A stretch of 64,000 nucleotides of DNA from Flavobacterium pectinovorum (GTDB lineage Bacteria > Bacteroidota > Bacteroidia > Flavobacteriales > Flavobacteriaceae), in the NCBI RefSeq assembly GCF_006438875.1, contig NZ_RCZH01000017.1, positions 80,530 through 144,529 of the forward strand, read 5' to 3'. Each line of letters begins with the position of its first letter. Position 1 is the stretch's first letter. The notes beneath the pieces were generated by a model, which was given only the letters and a program-made list of their open reading frames with translations, did not search any database and had not been told where the DNA came from. Made by a program: the position numbers and the translations under genes. Positions 29,001-36,845 of this stretch are shown one piece after another.

Positions 29001-29768
29001 TACATTAATACTTGATAAAATTTTAGTTTTACTTAAACTTTGTCCCCCAATGTATGATTGTTCTGATCTTCCTCTTGGACCATAATTAAATTTAATCTCA
29101 TTAATTGGTGTTATATTTGTCAAAGTCCCATACTTCACTGATGTGATATCTAAGATATTATTGGTAAGAGAGTAATTATAGCTGATTCTAACACCTTGTG
29201 GATTTTCCCAATATGTAATAGCCCAATCTGTAATAGAACGAGAATCTGTAGAATTTCCATAGTTGGCTTTTGACCCGTCGGGGTATTCTACAATAAAATA
29301 AGCCGGACCATAATTTGCACCATTTGGGTGGACTCCATAAGAAGTAATCTTTACATTAGAAAAACTTTCAGTTTCATAGACTGTTAAATTTGCACCATAA
29401 GCTCCGATTGTTCCATTTTTTACAATTAATCGTTGTCCGTCTAAAGTAAATCTGTCAAGATTATCAAAATCAACAGGGTCAATTACTCCGTCATGAAATT
29501 TAGTTGAAGCGATTCTTCCAATTGTAGATATTCCGGCAATATTCCAGCCATATCCTGCATTTCCACTTCCACTTTGACTGTTATATGCTAAACTAATTTG
29601 TGGTACAACTCCATTTATTCCTGGAGGAACGGCTATGGGTAGATTATAAGTTGCTGCGCCGGATAAAGAGACTGATAATTCTCCTGGCGTAGAACCGACT
29701 TCTGTCGATTGAGCAGACAGGAATAAACTAAAACTTATAAATAAAAAAGAAATGTAAAATTGTTTCAT
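23097..29768 (-). CDS. SpvB/RHS polymorphic toxin with nuclease-like C-terminal tip
   Basis: A 2223-residue secreted protein. A signal peptide (about 1-20, ending FLSAQ) is followed by an SpvB-like N-terminal region (about 25-300). FG-GAP/VCBS repeats follow (about 330-650; for example LSGDFNGDGLTDVIAID), with DxDxDG-type metal loops. RHS YD repeats fill about 950-1850, interrupted by a jelly-roll, CBM-like insert at about 1555-1705 (NSLKLAN to NIWFDDVQIRK). The RHS core ends near Asp1914 (NNPLRYNDASGEW; the usual DPxG reads DASG). A glycine/alanine-rich hydrophobic stretch follows, then a tip of about 115 residues with RYIDQLVEG and NESKVGY. The spacing Asp2149, Glu2158-x-Lys2160, Gln2173 fits a PD-(D/E)xK nuclease. 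It has no T9SS domain of its own; the gene 9 bp upstream has one. Confidence 0.85.
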   Translation of the reverse strand: MKQFYISFLFISFSLFLSAQSTEVGSTPGELSVSLSGAATYNLPIAVPPGINGVVPQISLAYNSQSGSGNAGYGWNIAGISTIGRIASTKFHDGVIDPVDFDNLDRFTLDGQRLIVKNGTIGAYGANLTVYETESFSNVKITSYGVHPNGANYGPAYFIVEYPDGSKANYGNSTDSRSITDWAITYWENPQGVRISYNYSLTNNILDITSVKYGTLTNITPINEIKFNYGPRGRSEQSYIGGQSLSKTKILSSINVIGNGVGFRNYFLDYISSQLDYQRLSRITEKNGDNSKSYNPTTFDYSTSTETVLQKNSISSVGLGQINANNSQIVSGDFDGDAKMDFILYPTTGVNTKKDFWMFTKVDQTSLNFPLKGATGYFGDAFASTGLTSNGKFFPYQGITLVQGDTDPNAINFNTYYKSSNGVTLENTKKAVFPERSISDCYDSKNVTLEKTFLSGDFNGDGLTDVIAIDKEVQEWFCFDDRDGYPAQSYATNITMYLYFVDLDRRKTTNFVNFAGALKDYYLTTGRIETFDVNGDGKTDILHFKNGMVTVYTLDNNNQLELLWQMSDPDIKITQSILSGDYNGDGKMDFIIPKSTGLYATDYVNFISKGNGFEKTPRTYTFSNLGYSEDSQAIYTSTLIPLDINADGKTDIVQFRSIYQKSSGTGTATITIFKNKESSFVASSIPTYQTASSSNIKSYPIPIFLSPKTNNQYLSVGLISDSQMYTFDSQNDVSKELLIKSVTNGNLVKQSITYSPLQQDQYEPFYSPTIFTETFPNIDIIAAPNFKIVTKLEQQSVGGGYKKQLFNYSGAVSNANGIGFLGFRATMRTNWHNDTTSLISTVSKNNIDLRGANVENFSVLDDQVPTDSTPTVFISRSTLNYNTAADALQSNKVFKLKNTSLNEFNGLDGTTKTVTTVYDKFNNPLTITTELKENGITNPIQTSITKIDYKTENASPYYVGVPSSKNLDVSVTGSRMLSEEVYEYNNTTYGLLTKISKKADITTNYIDEKNDYDGFGNITKKTITITGLTPRITSYVYDTSGRFLIKSTDIEGLFKTFDYNLSSGVLKSEVNQNGLTTSYEYDSWFKKTKTIDYLDKSNNHVYSRSAEKTLITNTGDDGSNSEETFDDLGRKTKRKTKDISGNFTSTDYLYDIYDRNYKVSEPYSGASPTQFSETQYDEYGRLKKSISFTGKTTDVKYLGLTTTVSDSLKTTVSIRNAVGKIISMTDTPGGTITYTYFANGNLNTTLYGTSKTEILQDAWGRKKELRDPSAGTYKYEYNDLGEITKEETPAGYTMYKLNAFGKLDEKKIVMGTNDTISRTKYSYDPTTKLLLKSEFTDKKNTSTITDVYTYDSSKRIIKTVETGLYSTFTKRYSYDAFGRTDTITSIAKAGVKTSSQKIVNTYKNGSHWQILDGITNAVLWQNTAVNARGQVTSAQSGPMTITNTYDSYGYISQAKFDKTTPLTNILTLNTAFNTKTGNLSSRSNTLFGRNETFKYDSLDRLTDYTNKLGVLETQTYDDRGRITQNSVGTYEYDSLNPYRNKAIAVTPEALGYYSMREGIFNDSMEDRIGWGPNTAFYSYDNTTVAHTGKNSLKLANTLTTEQFVFSDKWVDIDNTIATQYTYSAWFKSDNPQAEIFLYMKDAANVVTQVNTINNTKGAWTQITGTFTVPATVKKLRLRLDNNGLGNIWFDDVQIRKTSDLATTTRALNVTYNTFKSPIEIEETGVDKISFTYNDGNDRSSMFYGGQQTNKLQRTYFKHYSADGTMEIKQNTVTGAVEFITYIGGDGYTAPIAAKSDGINPSNYLYLARDYQGTIVAIVDQTGAIVEKRLFDAWGTIVKVQDGAGNILSGLTVLDRGYTGHEHLQSIGIIHMNGRLYDPKLHRFMQPDNFVQDPFNTQNYNRYGYCWNNPLRYNDASGEWVHIVIGAVIGGVINWGVHGFRMDMEGLKAFGIGAGAGALGAATGGAAFGLAGGASAGAGGALAGAFSGGIGTLSSSLFLSFGNHAAFGDPLMSGKDMIKGVAFGMLTGGVINGVTALAYGKTFWTGATIKVAVQPITLPQTAGLAELDNANNIKTGDYKISSSTEPTTAATFQNNTATNIDIDNGYVDLSNRPEFNTIGSTGKVGEDALKLLGGESQHYAKTTLGGRYIDQLVEGVGNESKVGYTSLTKTISLQIAKDVELINTNQIKGATWYFFRSPVTGKIGASQPLLDALEKYGIKAIINE

Positions 29769-29777
29769 AAAGGAAGC

Positions 29778-30230
29778 TTATTGCTTGATAATTTTTATTG
29801 TTTTTTGATCGCCGTTTGAATAGTTTAAAACAACGAGGTAAACACCAGTTGAATAACTCTGGAATGAAATGTTTTGAGTGTTTGATCTTTCTGTATTAGA
29901 ATAAGAATTTAACAATTGACCGCTTACTCCATAAACTAATATAGAAGAAACTTTATTATCGTCTAACAATTCCCATTTTAGGTAAAGTTCTTCCTTAACA
30001 GGATTAGGATAGTAAGAAATTTGGTCTTCTGGAAAGAATTTTTGCAAATCTTCATCGACTACGGCCTCAATTTCTTTAATTTCCTTAACTTTCTTAAAAG
30101 TGGGACAGCCACTTAGACATAAAGTTCTGCTGATTTGATTACCGGCGGTATCGTATCCAAAAAGAATTTTTTGTTGTGCAAATGAGAGCGTAAAAGTTCC
30201 AAACAAAAGGAGTGTTAGGATGTGTTTCAT
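29778..30230 (-). CDS. Small T9SS type A protein with a single YD motif, upstream of the RHS toxin
   Basis: A 150-residue protein. A signal peptide (about 1-19, ending LSFAQ) is followed directly by ILFGYDTAGNQISRTLC (Tyr26-Asp27, Gly30-Asn31), a single copy of the YD repeat used by RHS proteins. A Cys38-Cys42 pair and a charged linker come next. Residues about 71-150 are a T9SS type A sorting domain (ISYYPNPVKEELYLKW, then a terminal GDQKTIKIIKQ). So the mature protein is essentially one RHS-like strand plus a secretion and anchoring signal. The giant RHS gene starts 9 bp downstream on the same strand, so the two are co-transcribed. I infer that it acts as a secretion or surface-anchoring partner of the toxin. 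Confidence 0.75.
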   Translation of the reverse strand: MKHILTLLLFGTFTLSFAQQKILFGYDTAGNQISRTLCLSGCPTFKKVKEIKEIEAVVDEDLQKFFPEDQISYYPNPVKEELYLKWELLDDNKVSSILVYGVSGQLLNSYSNTERSNTQNISFQSYSTGVYLVVLNYSNGDQKTIKIIKQ

Positions 30231-30614
30231 AAATGTTTGATAGGTTCTGGTATTGTTTAATACATTAATTGATATGGTGCAAATATTATTTTTATTTGGA
30301 CATTATTTTTACGGGAAACCACATTGTTCGAAAAATTAACAGATTAATTTTAAAACCAAGAAATGAGGATATTGGAAAATGCCTTAAGAAACAATATAAA
30401 TCAACTACAAGTTTTTTGTTCCACTTAAAATAAGTTATAAAACATAATAGGAGTTTAAAAAGTTTATACAAAATTTAAAGACGTCCATAATTGCTTTAAT
30501 TTAAGAAAAAACAATTTAAATATTTTTCAAATAGAAAGCATAGCTTATTTTAGTAACATATTTTCTGATATATTTGTTGCTTTTTTTAAGGAGTTTTCAC
30601 TAAAAGTATATCAA
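30231..30614. other. Divergent intergenic region, little recognisable
   Basis: This 384-bp AT-rich gap separates the toxin cassette from the plus-strand adhesin gene. It must hold promoters for both directions. Apart from the possible -7 box listed separately I see no repeat, hairpin or reading frame. Confidence 0.5.
30569..30576 (+). promoter_or_regulatory. Possible -7 promoter box (TATATTTG)
   Basis: TATATTTG fits TAnnTTTG and lies 39 bp before the TTG start of the type B adhesin-like gene. A good -33 element is not visible. Confidence 0.4.
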
Positions 30615-33600
30615 TTGAAAAATGCATTTCTTATAATATTCGTATTGGTTATTAGTCATATATATGGGCAAAACGAGTCTAATAATTGGTACTTCGGCGA
30701 GAATGCAGGCTTAAATTTTAGTAATGGTGATCCAGTTGCATTAACTGATAGTAAGATGAGTACTTTTGAAGGATGTTCAACTATTTCAGATTCAACAGGT
30801 AAGCTGCTATTTTATACTGATGGGATAACAGTCTGGGATAAAAATCATCAAATTATGCCTAATGGGAATGGTTTAAAAGGAGACACAAGTACTACGCAGT
30901 CTGCAATAATAGTACCTAAACCCAACTCGACAACTATTTATTACATTTTTACTTGTGCGGCACAGGCTGATGTAAATGGTCTGCGATATAGTGTTCTGGA
31001 TATGACATTAAATTCAGGTCTTGGAGATATTACCATACAAAAAAACATATTGTTATCTACTCCAGTATGTGAAAAACTTACGGCCGTTAAAAATGAAAAT
31101 AGTAATGAATATTGGGTAGTAGCTCATGGATATGGAAATAATCAATTTTTAGCTTATAAAATTACAAATACAGGTGTAAACCATACGGCGGTGACTAGCA
31201 ATGTAGGTATAGTAGTTGATACAGAGATTCGAAGAACGGTGGGGTATTTAAAATTTTCACCCAGAGGCAGAAAATTAATTTCATGCAATAATTATTATAT
31301 TGGTGTTGAATTGTATGATTTTGACGCTTCAACAGGATTAATCACTAACCCACGAAAAGTAAATAATTTATTCTTTAATTATGGCGTTGAATTTTCTCCT
31401 TCCGAAAATATAGCTTATGTATCAGGGGGAATTGGAGAAAGTATTCAGTTATTTCAATATGATTTAACAGTATCAGACATTCCGAGTTCACAAATTGTTT
31501 TAAAAGACCGTGTGCCAAATGGCAATTTTTTTACATATTTTGAAGCAATGCAATTAGCAAAGAATGGCAAAATTTACGGTGCAATTTTAGGAAGTGGATA
31601 TGTTTTTGAAATTGAAAAACCTAATATTTTAGGTACAGGATGTAATGTAATTCTAGATGCTGTTTCTTTAGGAACAGGTATATGTCAATATGGTCTACCT
31701 CAGTTTATACAATCCTTCTTTAAAATTAACGCAAAAATTGATATAAAAAACACTTGTTTTGGAGATACCTCAACTTTTTCTATTTCAGCAGATCAAACAA
31801 TAAATAATGTTGTATGGGATTTTGGAGATGGTACTACATCTTTAGATATTAATCCTAGCCATGTATATTTAAAATCAGGTGTATATACCATTTCTGCTAC
31901 AGTAAACACTGAAACGGTACTTACTGAAAGTGTTACTATTGCTAAAATTCCCACAGCAACCAAACCACAAGACATACTGGCCTGCGATGATTATAATGAT
32001 GGATTTTATTCTTTTGATTTAACAACTCAAAATCCTGCTATTTTAAACGGACAAGATCCTGATCAGTATTTAGTTACTTATTTTTCAAATGGAGTTCCTT
32101 TGACTTTACCTACTGCTTATGTTAATTCTAGCGCTTATGTACCGGAAATAATTACTGCAGAAGTCTCAAACAAGGTAAATCCATCTTGTAAAAGCAGTAC
32201 CTCTTTTAATATAGCAGTATTTGATTCGCCAAAAGCTAATTTGCCTGCAAATATCCCAGATCTTACAATGTGCGACAACACTTCGGTTGGAACAGATACT
32301 GATGGTCGCGTAATTTTTGATTTAACTCAAAGAGAGACAACTATTTTAGAGGGACAATCTGCAACACAATATGTAGTTTCTTATTTTAAAGACGCATTAT
32401 TTACGCAGCAAATCGCTTTACCTAAAAATTATCAGAATACAACTGCAGCAGAAACTATTTTTGTAAATGTTGCCAATAAAGACAATATAAACTGTTATGC
32501 TTCGTCATCATTTAAGATAGAGGTTTTTTCTTTGCCTACAGTTGCAGGAACAGTGAGTCTTAAACAATGCGATGATGATATTGACGGTTTTAGCAATTTT
32601 AATCTTGAAGAAGCCATCACTAAAATCACTGTCAATTCAGCAGTTGAAACAATTACTTTTCATAAGACGTTAGCAGATGCCCAAAATAATAGTAATGTAA
32701 TTTTAAATCAGACCGCTTATCGCAATCAAATTGTTAGTTCTGACAAAGTATATGCACGAGTGGTAAATAATAATAACTGTTATAGAGTTGCTCAGCTTAA
32801 CCTAATTGTTTCGACTACTCAAATTCCATCAACGTATTCAAAAACTCTGATACAATGTGATGATACACTTTTAGGCACAAATAAAGATGGTATTGCATCA
32901 TTTGATTTTAGTACTATCACTACAGAAATTGAAAATATCTTTCCTTTAGGACAACAATTAGATATTAGTTATTATCAGAATATTAAAGATGCCCTGTCAG
33001 AAAAGAATGCTATTGCAGATATTTCAAATTACCGAAATGAATCTTCTCCCAATTCTCAAAAGATCTTCATTCGGGTTGACAGTAAACTCAATAATGATTG
33101 TTTAGGATTGGGCGGTTATATAACTTTAAAAGTAGAATCCGTTCCAGAAGTAAAATCAATTACAAGAATTCATTGTGATGACGATCAGGATGGCTTGTAT
33201 GCATTTGACACTTCAAATCTGGAACAAGAATTATTAAACGGATTAACGAATGTGAGTGTATCATATCTGGATCATAATAATGCTCCATTACCAAGTCCGT
33301 TGCCAAATCCTTTTATTACCAATTCTCAGATTATAAAAGTTGTTGTTACTAATAATACACCAACATTATGCTCGTTTGATTCAACAATTTCATTTGTTGT
33401 AGATGATCTGCCGGAAGTATTTCCAATTGATCCTTTGCTTACTATTGTCTGTGATGATGAAATTGATCCTGTTAAACAAGATGGCAAATATGCTTTTAAT
33501 ACTGCTACTTTTGAATCTGCTTTGTTGGGATCACAAACAGGAATGATTGTTAAGTATTATGACTCCAATAATAATCTATTGTCAAGTCCGCTTCCAAATC

Positions 33601-34430
33601 CATTTCTTACCGGTTCTCAAAATGTGAAAGTAGAAGTTATAAATCCAATCAACGCATCATGTTCAGCAAATACTGTCATTGGTTTTGTCGTTAATCCTGT
33701 TCCTAAAATCACTTTAGAAGGAGAGGAGTTGGTATGCAGTAATTTACCCACTTTTACAAAAGAAATAGATGCAGGATTACTGGATTTGAGTACAATTAAT
33801 GATTTTAATTATCGCTGGTCTTTTAACGGAACTGAAATTTCAGATGAACAAAATTATAGTCTGACAGTAAATAAAGAAGGTATTTTTACAGTTGAGGTAA
33901 GTAATAAATTAACGCATTGCGCAAGAACCAGAACGATAAAAGTTTCAGCGTCTGATATTGCATCAAATGTGATTGCGGTTGTAGATGAATCCAATACTAT
34001 TTCGGTTTCTGTATCAGGAAACGGAGATTATGTTTATGCGCTTGATGATAATCAAAATGGCTATTATCAGAAAGAAAATGTCTTTTTGAATGTACCGGCG
34101 GGAATTCATATTGTTTATATAAAAGATCAAAATGGCTGTGGAGTTGTTCAAAAAGAAATTGCGGTCTTTGGAATTCCTGATTTTTTCACACCTAATCAGG
34201 ATGGTTATCATGATTATTGGAATGTAGAAGGATTGGATGAAGCTAAAAATGCTAAAACAACAATTCAAATTTTTGATCGATATGGGAAATTTTTAAAACA
34301 AATTAGTCCGTCAAGTCAAGGTTGGGATGGAACTTATATTGGAATGCAAATGCCGGCAGATGATTATTGGTACATAATAAAATTGGAAGATAATCGAGTT
34401 TTCAAAGGGCATTTTGCATTGAAACGATAA
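30615..34430 (+). CDS. Large T9SS type B (gliding-motility-associated C-terminal domain) surface protein
   Basis: A 1271-residue secreted protein. The start is a TTG at 30615, chosen because the signal peptide (KNAFLIIFVLVISHIYGQ) begins there and no in-frame ATG fits. Residues 20-370 form a propeller-like region opening NNWYFGENAGLNFSNGDPV. A PKD domain follows at about 390-440 (VVWDFGDGTTSLDINPSH). About 700 residues of repeated modules then follow, each with a CDD/CDN motif and a DG turn (QCDDDIDGFSNFNLEEA). The last 85 or so residues are the type B sorting domain (FFTPNQDGYHDYWNVEG to FKGHFALKR). Such proteins are exported by T9SS, often as adhesins. A close paralogue lies at 58243-62064. 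The small lipoprotein gene follows after 33 bp. Confidence 0.88.
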   Translation: MKNAFLIIFVLVISHIYGQNESNNWYFGENAGLNFSNGDPVALTDSKMSTFEGCSTISDSTGKLLFYTDGITVWDKNHQIMPNGNGLKGDTSTTQSAIIVPKPNSTTIYYIFTCAAQADVNGLRYSVLDMTLNSGLGDITIQKNILLSTPVCEKLTAVKNENSNEYWVVAHGYGNNQFLAYKITNTGVNHTAVTSNVGIVVDTEIRRTVGYLKFSPRGRKLISCNNYYIGVELYDFDASTGLITNPRKVNNLFFNYGVEFSPSENIAYVSGGIGESIQLFQYDLTVSDIPSSQIVLKDRVPNGNFFTYFEAMQLAKNGKIYGAILGSGYVFEIEKPNILGTGCNVILDAVSLGTGICQYGLPQFIQSFFKINAKIDIKNTCFGDTSTFSISADQTINNVVWDFGDGTTSLDINPSHVYLKSGVYTISATVNTETVLTESVTIAKIPTATKPQDILACDDYNDGFYSFDLTTQNPAILNGQDPDQYLVTYFSNGVPLTLPTAYVNSSAYVPEIITAEVSNKVNPSCKSSTSFNIAVFDSPKANLPANIPDLTMCDNTSVGTDTDGRVIFDLTQRETTILEGQSATQYVVSYFKDALFTQQIALPKNYQNTTAAETIFVNVANKDNINCYASSSFKIEVFSLPTVAGTVSLKQCDDDIDGFSNFNLEEAITKITVNSAVETITFHKTLADAQNNSNVILNQTAYRNQIVSSDKVYARVVNNNNCYRVAQLNLIVSTTQIPSTYSKTLIQCDDTLLGTNKDGIASFDFSTITTEIENIFPLGQQLDISYYQNIKDALSEKNAIADISNYRNESSPNSQKIFIRVDSKLNNDCLGLGGYITLKVESVPEVKSITRIHCDDDQDGLYAFDTSNLEQELLNGLTNVSVSYLDHNNAPLPSPLPNPFITNSQIIKVVVTNNTPTLCSFDSTISFVVDDLPEVFPIDPLLTIVCDDEIDPVKQDGKYAFNTATFESALLGSQTGMIVKYYDSNNNLLSSPLPNPFLTGSQNVKVEVINPINASCSANTVIGFVVNPVPKITLEGEELVCSNLPTFTKEIDAGLLDLSTINDFNYRWSFNGTEISDEQNYSLTVNKEGIFTVEVSNKLTHCARTRTIKVSASDIASNVIAVVDESNTISVSVSGNGDYVYALDDNQNGYYQKENVFLNVPAGIHIVYIKDQNGCGVVQKEIAVFGIPDFFTPNQDGYHDYWNVEGLDEAKNAKTTIQIFDRYGKFLKQISPSSQGWDGTYIGMQMPADDYWYIIKLEDNRVFKGHFALKR

Positions 34431-34463
34431 AACCATTGTTCTTTTTTTTAAAATTATTAGTAT

Positions 34464-35000
34464 ATGAGTAAAAGTATAAATCTTAGAATTTTATTTTTTT
34501 CGACATTCGTAGCTCTGGTGATTTTTGGTTGTTCAGATAAAAAAGCAAAAGATATTCAAGAAGAAGATCCTTATTTGAAACAATTGACAGAAAAGCAAAT
34601 AGGAGATAGTAATTATTACATTTCGATTCCAAAAAAATATGCAATTAAAGAAAACAGAGGACCGGACTTTTCGGTTTATTATTTCTATCCGACGGACACT
34701 ACTGCAAAAGCTGCTTTTTCGGGTGGTTTGTATTTTGGTAATCATCCCAGTCAATTTGAAGTAAGCAGTGATAGTTGTAAGACGGAAAAATTTAAAAGCA
34801 AAATACTAAATAAAAATGCGGACTGGACAAGTTACAATTGCCAGGGTAAATTTTCTATACAAACAATTGTCGAAAGCGGAAGTGGAGAAGGGTGGAACGA
34901 ATATATTCATGCTTTTGCCGGTGCATCTTCAACAGCAGATTTAAAGAAGGTTTTAGTGATTTTTAAAACAATAAAAAAGAAGAAAAAGAAAGGAAATTGA
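34464..35000 (+). CDS. Small lipoprotein, function unknown
   Basis: A 178-residue lipoprotein. The signal peptide ends VIFGC with the acylated cysteine at 23, followed by SDKKAKDIQEED, a charged tether. The mature part is a compact alpha/beta domain without a family I recognise. It ends in a run of lysines (KKKKKK) that is encoded by an adenine-rich stretch and may be slippery. The gene lies 33 bp after the type B adhesin-like gene on the same strand and is probably co-transcribed with it. It ends 2 bp from the convergent gene at 35003. Confidence 0.75.
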   Translation: MSKSINLRILFFSTFVALVIFGCSDKKAKDIQEEDPYLKQLTEKQIGDSNYYISIPKKYAIKENRGPDFSVYYFYPTDTTAKAAFSGGLYFGNHPSQFEVSSDSCKTEKFKSKILNKNADWTSYNCQGKFSIQTIVESGSGEGWNEYIHAFAGASSTADLKKVLVIFKTIKKKKKKGN

Positions 35001-35002
35001 GA

Positions 35003-35851
35003 TTATAATTCCTTAGAATAAACAAACTTTGAGATAGAACTATAATGTTTATTCTTGTTTTTGCATGTTACTAATAATCCATTTTTATCATAAATATACT
35101 CTATTGTATCACCGTCCGATAATTCTTTTATCAGTTGTTTTTGTCCATTATAGAAAAATAATGTTCCAAAATTCGCAACATCTATTGATTTGCTTTTTTC
35201 AATATTATTTAACTCATTTTCAATTTTTTCTATTTCGGTTGAAGTTTTAAGAATATTTAATTGCTCTTTTGATACGCTGAATAATTCCCTTGAAACTTTT
35301 GAATTCTTGATGTTTTTAGAATAAGTAATGCTCGTCTTATGAAAATAAGCATAATGATTTAAATCAGTTGTATAACGGAAATCAATATCTAATTTTTTTA
35401 CTTCTTTTACATTATTTAAATCACTATAAACTAATTCTAAACCTATTCTTTCATTTTTATCATTAGTCTTTATTTTTAAAATTATATGTTTTTTGTCAAA
35501 ATATAAATATTCGACTGATGTTGAATCAAAATCAACTCTGGACATTTTTGCAATTCTATCATCTTTATAAAAATAATATTGCTTTAAGTCTTTAGAATCA
35601 GAATGTGATGCTACTGCACCATTTGGATTTAAAGTACTAATGATATGCCCTCTATTATCGAATAAAATTTCAGATTCTAACATTAACCCAACAGGTTTTT
35701 TATAATAATTTGGATTCTTTTTTGATAGAACCAAATATTTTGAAGCCTTAAGAATTCCGTTTTTTGCGATAATATCGTCAGGAAAGTCTATTTGAGCAAA
35801 TAATTTAAAACTCAAAAGCATCAAGATGAAAGTTATTTTTATATTTTTCAT
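35003..35851 (-). CDS. Secreted hypothetical protein with a terminal YD-like motif
   Basis: A 282-residue protein with a Sec signal peptide (about 1-19, ending LFAQ). The mature part is rich in tyrosine, lysine and asparagine. It contains strand-turn units such as EILFDNRGHIISTLN and, near the end, YIYDKNGLLVTCKN, which resemble degenerate YD repeats. No catalytic motif or sorting domain is visible. The product is therefore a periplasmic or exported hypothetical protein. It is convergent with the lipoprotein gene (2 bp between stop codons). The nearby RHS cassette makes the YD-like motifs worth noting, but a link is not shown. Confidence 0.65.
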   Translation of the reverse strand: MKNIKITFILMLLSFKLFAQIDFPDDIIAKNGILKASKYLVLSKKNPNYYKKPVGLMLESEILFDNRGHIISTLNPNGAVASHSDSKDLKQYYFYKDDRIAKMSRVDFDSTSVEYLYFDKKHIILKIKTNDKNERIGLELVYSDLNNVKEVKKLDIDFRYTTDLNHYAYFHKTSITYSKNIKNSKVSRELFSVSKEQLNILKTSTEIEKIENELNNIEKSKSIDVANFGTLFFYNGQKQLIKELSDGDTIEYIYDKNGLLVTCKNKNKHYSSISKFVYSKEL

Positions 35852-36010
35852 TTTTATTTGATTAATAGTGCACCAATTTTTTAAAAGGGTTTATAACACA
35901 AAAATTACTATTACTTACTATGTCTAAGAACAGAAAAAAACACCCAAAGTCAGAGACATTTGCAAAGCGTTCGTAAGAATATCGCGTAGAGTGATAAGGC
36001 AGAGCAGTTT

Positions 36011-36430
36011 TCAATGTGTTTTAATGATATTAACACGAGGATAATTTATAACCCAGTTCATACTATCCAATTCTCTTATTGAATATTTATCAACTTGGAA
36101 TTTTTTATTAAATATTATAGTATTTTCATTTTTATAGACATACTCTCTATCCTTGATATTAAAATATACAATGTATAATGTTTTATTGTAAGAGTTTTTA
36201 TTTATTTCATGCAAAATTGTACCTCTTATACCAGGAGAACCATAAGTATTAGGTTTTATTTTGCCGCCAATAGCTGGTCCATAATAAGTATTCTCATTTC
36301 TATATTTGAGAATTATATGATAACAGATATCTTTTGTCGAATTGTTTTTAATTTTTAACTTATCTTTTTTATAATTACAACTGACAATTACAAAAATGAC
36401 CGATAAAAAAATATACTTTAGTTTGTTCAT
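36011..36430 (-). CDS. Small lipoprotein, function unknown
   Basis: A 139-residue lipoprotein. The signal peptide (MNKLKYIFLSVIFVIVSC) has its acylated cysteine at 18. The mature domain is basic and beta-rich (DICYHIILKYRNENTYYG). I recognise no family. The XRE-type regulator gene begins upstream on the same strand; its stop is 33 bp before this start, so the two may form an operon. Such small lipoproteins next to XRE genes are common in flavobacteria without known function. Confidence 0.65.
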   Translation of the reverse strand: MNKLKYIFLSVIFVIVSCNYKKDKLKIKNNSTKDICYHIILKYRNENTYYGPAIGGKIKPNTYGSPGIRGTILHEINKNSYNKTLYIVYFNIKDREYVYKNENTIIFNKKFQVDKYSIRELDSMNWVINYPRVNIIKTH

Positions 36431-36463
36431 TTGTCAAAAAAATATCTTTCGAAAATTTTAGAA

Positions 36464-36691
36464 TTATATTTTTCGGAATAATTCTGATATTTCTACATTC
36501 AAAGCTTTGCTGATTCGGATAAGCTTGTCGATTCCCATAATTTGTTTGCCTAACATATATCGTCTTAACGCTTCAATATCTAAATCTGAATCGTGAGCAA
36601 TATGTCTTACTTTAAGATTTTTTTCTTTTATAATATCTTTTATATTATTTCCAACAATCTTAACAGATTCAGGTACCTCAGTTTTTCTCAT
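36464..36691 (-). CDS. XRE-family helix-turn-helix regulator (small)
   Basis: A 75-residue protein that is almost entirely one HTH_3/Cro-C1 domain: NNIKDIIKEKNLKVRHIAHD, then the recognition helix region DIEALRRYMLGKQ, then ISKALNVEISELF. The final ALNVEISELF is the usual end of XRE domains. It likely acts as a dimeric repressor. It is divergent from the hypothetical gene at 36846 (154 bp) and precedes the lipoprotein gene on its own strand. Either could be its target. Confidence 0.8.
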   Translation of the reverse strand: MRKTEVPESVKIVGNNIKDIIKEKNLKVRHIAHDSDLDIEALRRYMLGKQIMGIDKLIRISKALNVEISELFRKI

Positions 36692-36779
36692 TTCCTAATT
36701 ATTATAAGGTTGAAAATTATAAGTAAGTAGTCAAAAAAACAGGAATGTATATATCCAGTCAAATACGTCTGTTTTTGTT

Positions 36780-36787
36780 TATATTTG
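36780..36787 (+). promoter_or_regulatory. Possible -7 promoter box (TATATTTG)
   Basis: TATATTTG fits TAnnTTTG and lies 58 bp before the ATG of the 112-residue gene. No clear -33 element is visible, so this is tentative. Confidence 0.35.
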
Positions 36788-36845
36788 CTAAGAGATACAA
36801 AGATATTTCAGCGAATAAAAAAATCAAAAAAAGACAGTCAGAATT

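Noticed and set aside
22512..30230. Type VI secretion system association of the RHS protein
   Set aside because: It has a Sec signal peptide and no PAAR or VgrG domain, and no type VI genes are in the window.
34930..35000. Poly-lysine end of the small lipoprotein as a frameshift artefact
   Set aside because: The frame is clean to a stop codon; the adenine-rich stretch could slip, but nothing in the sequence shows a broken gene.
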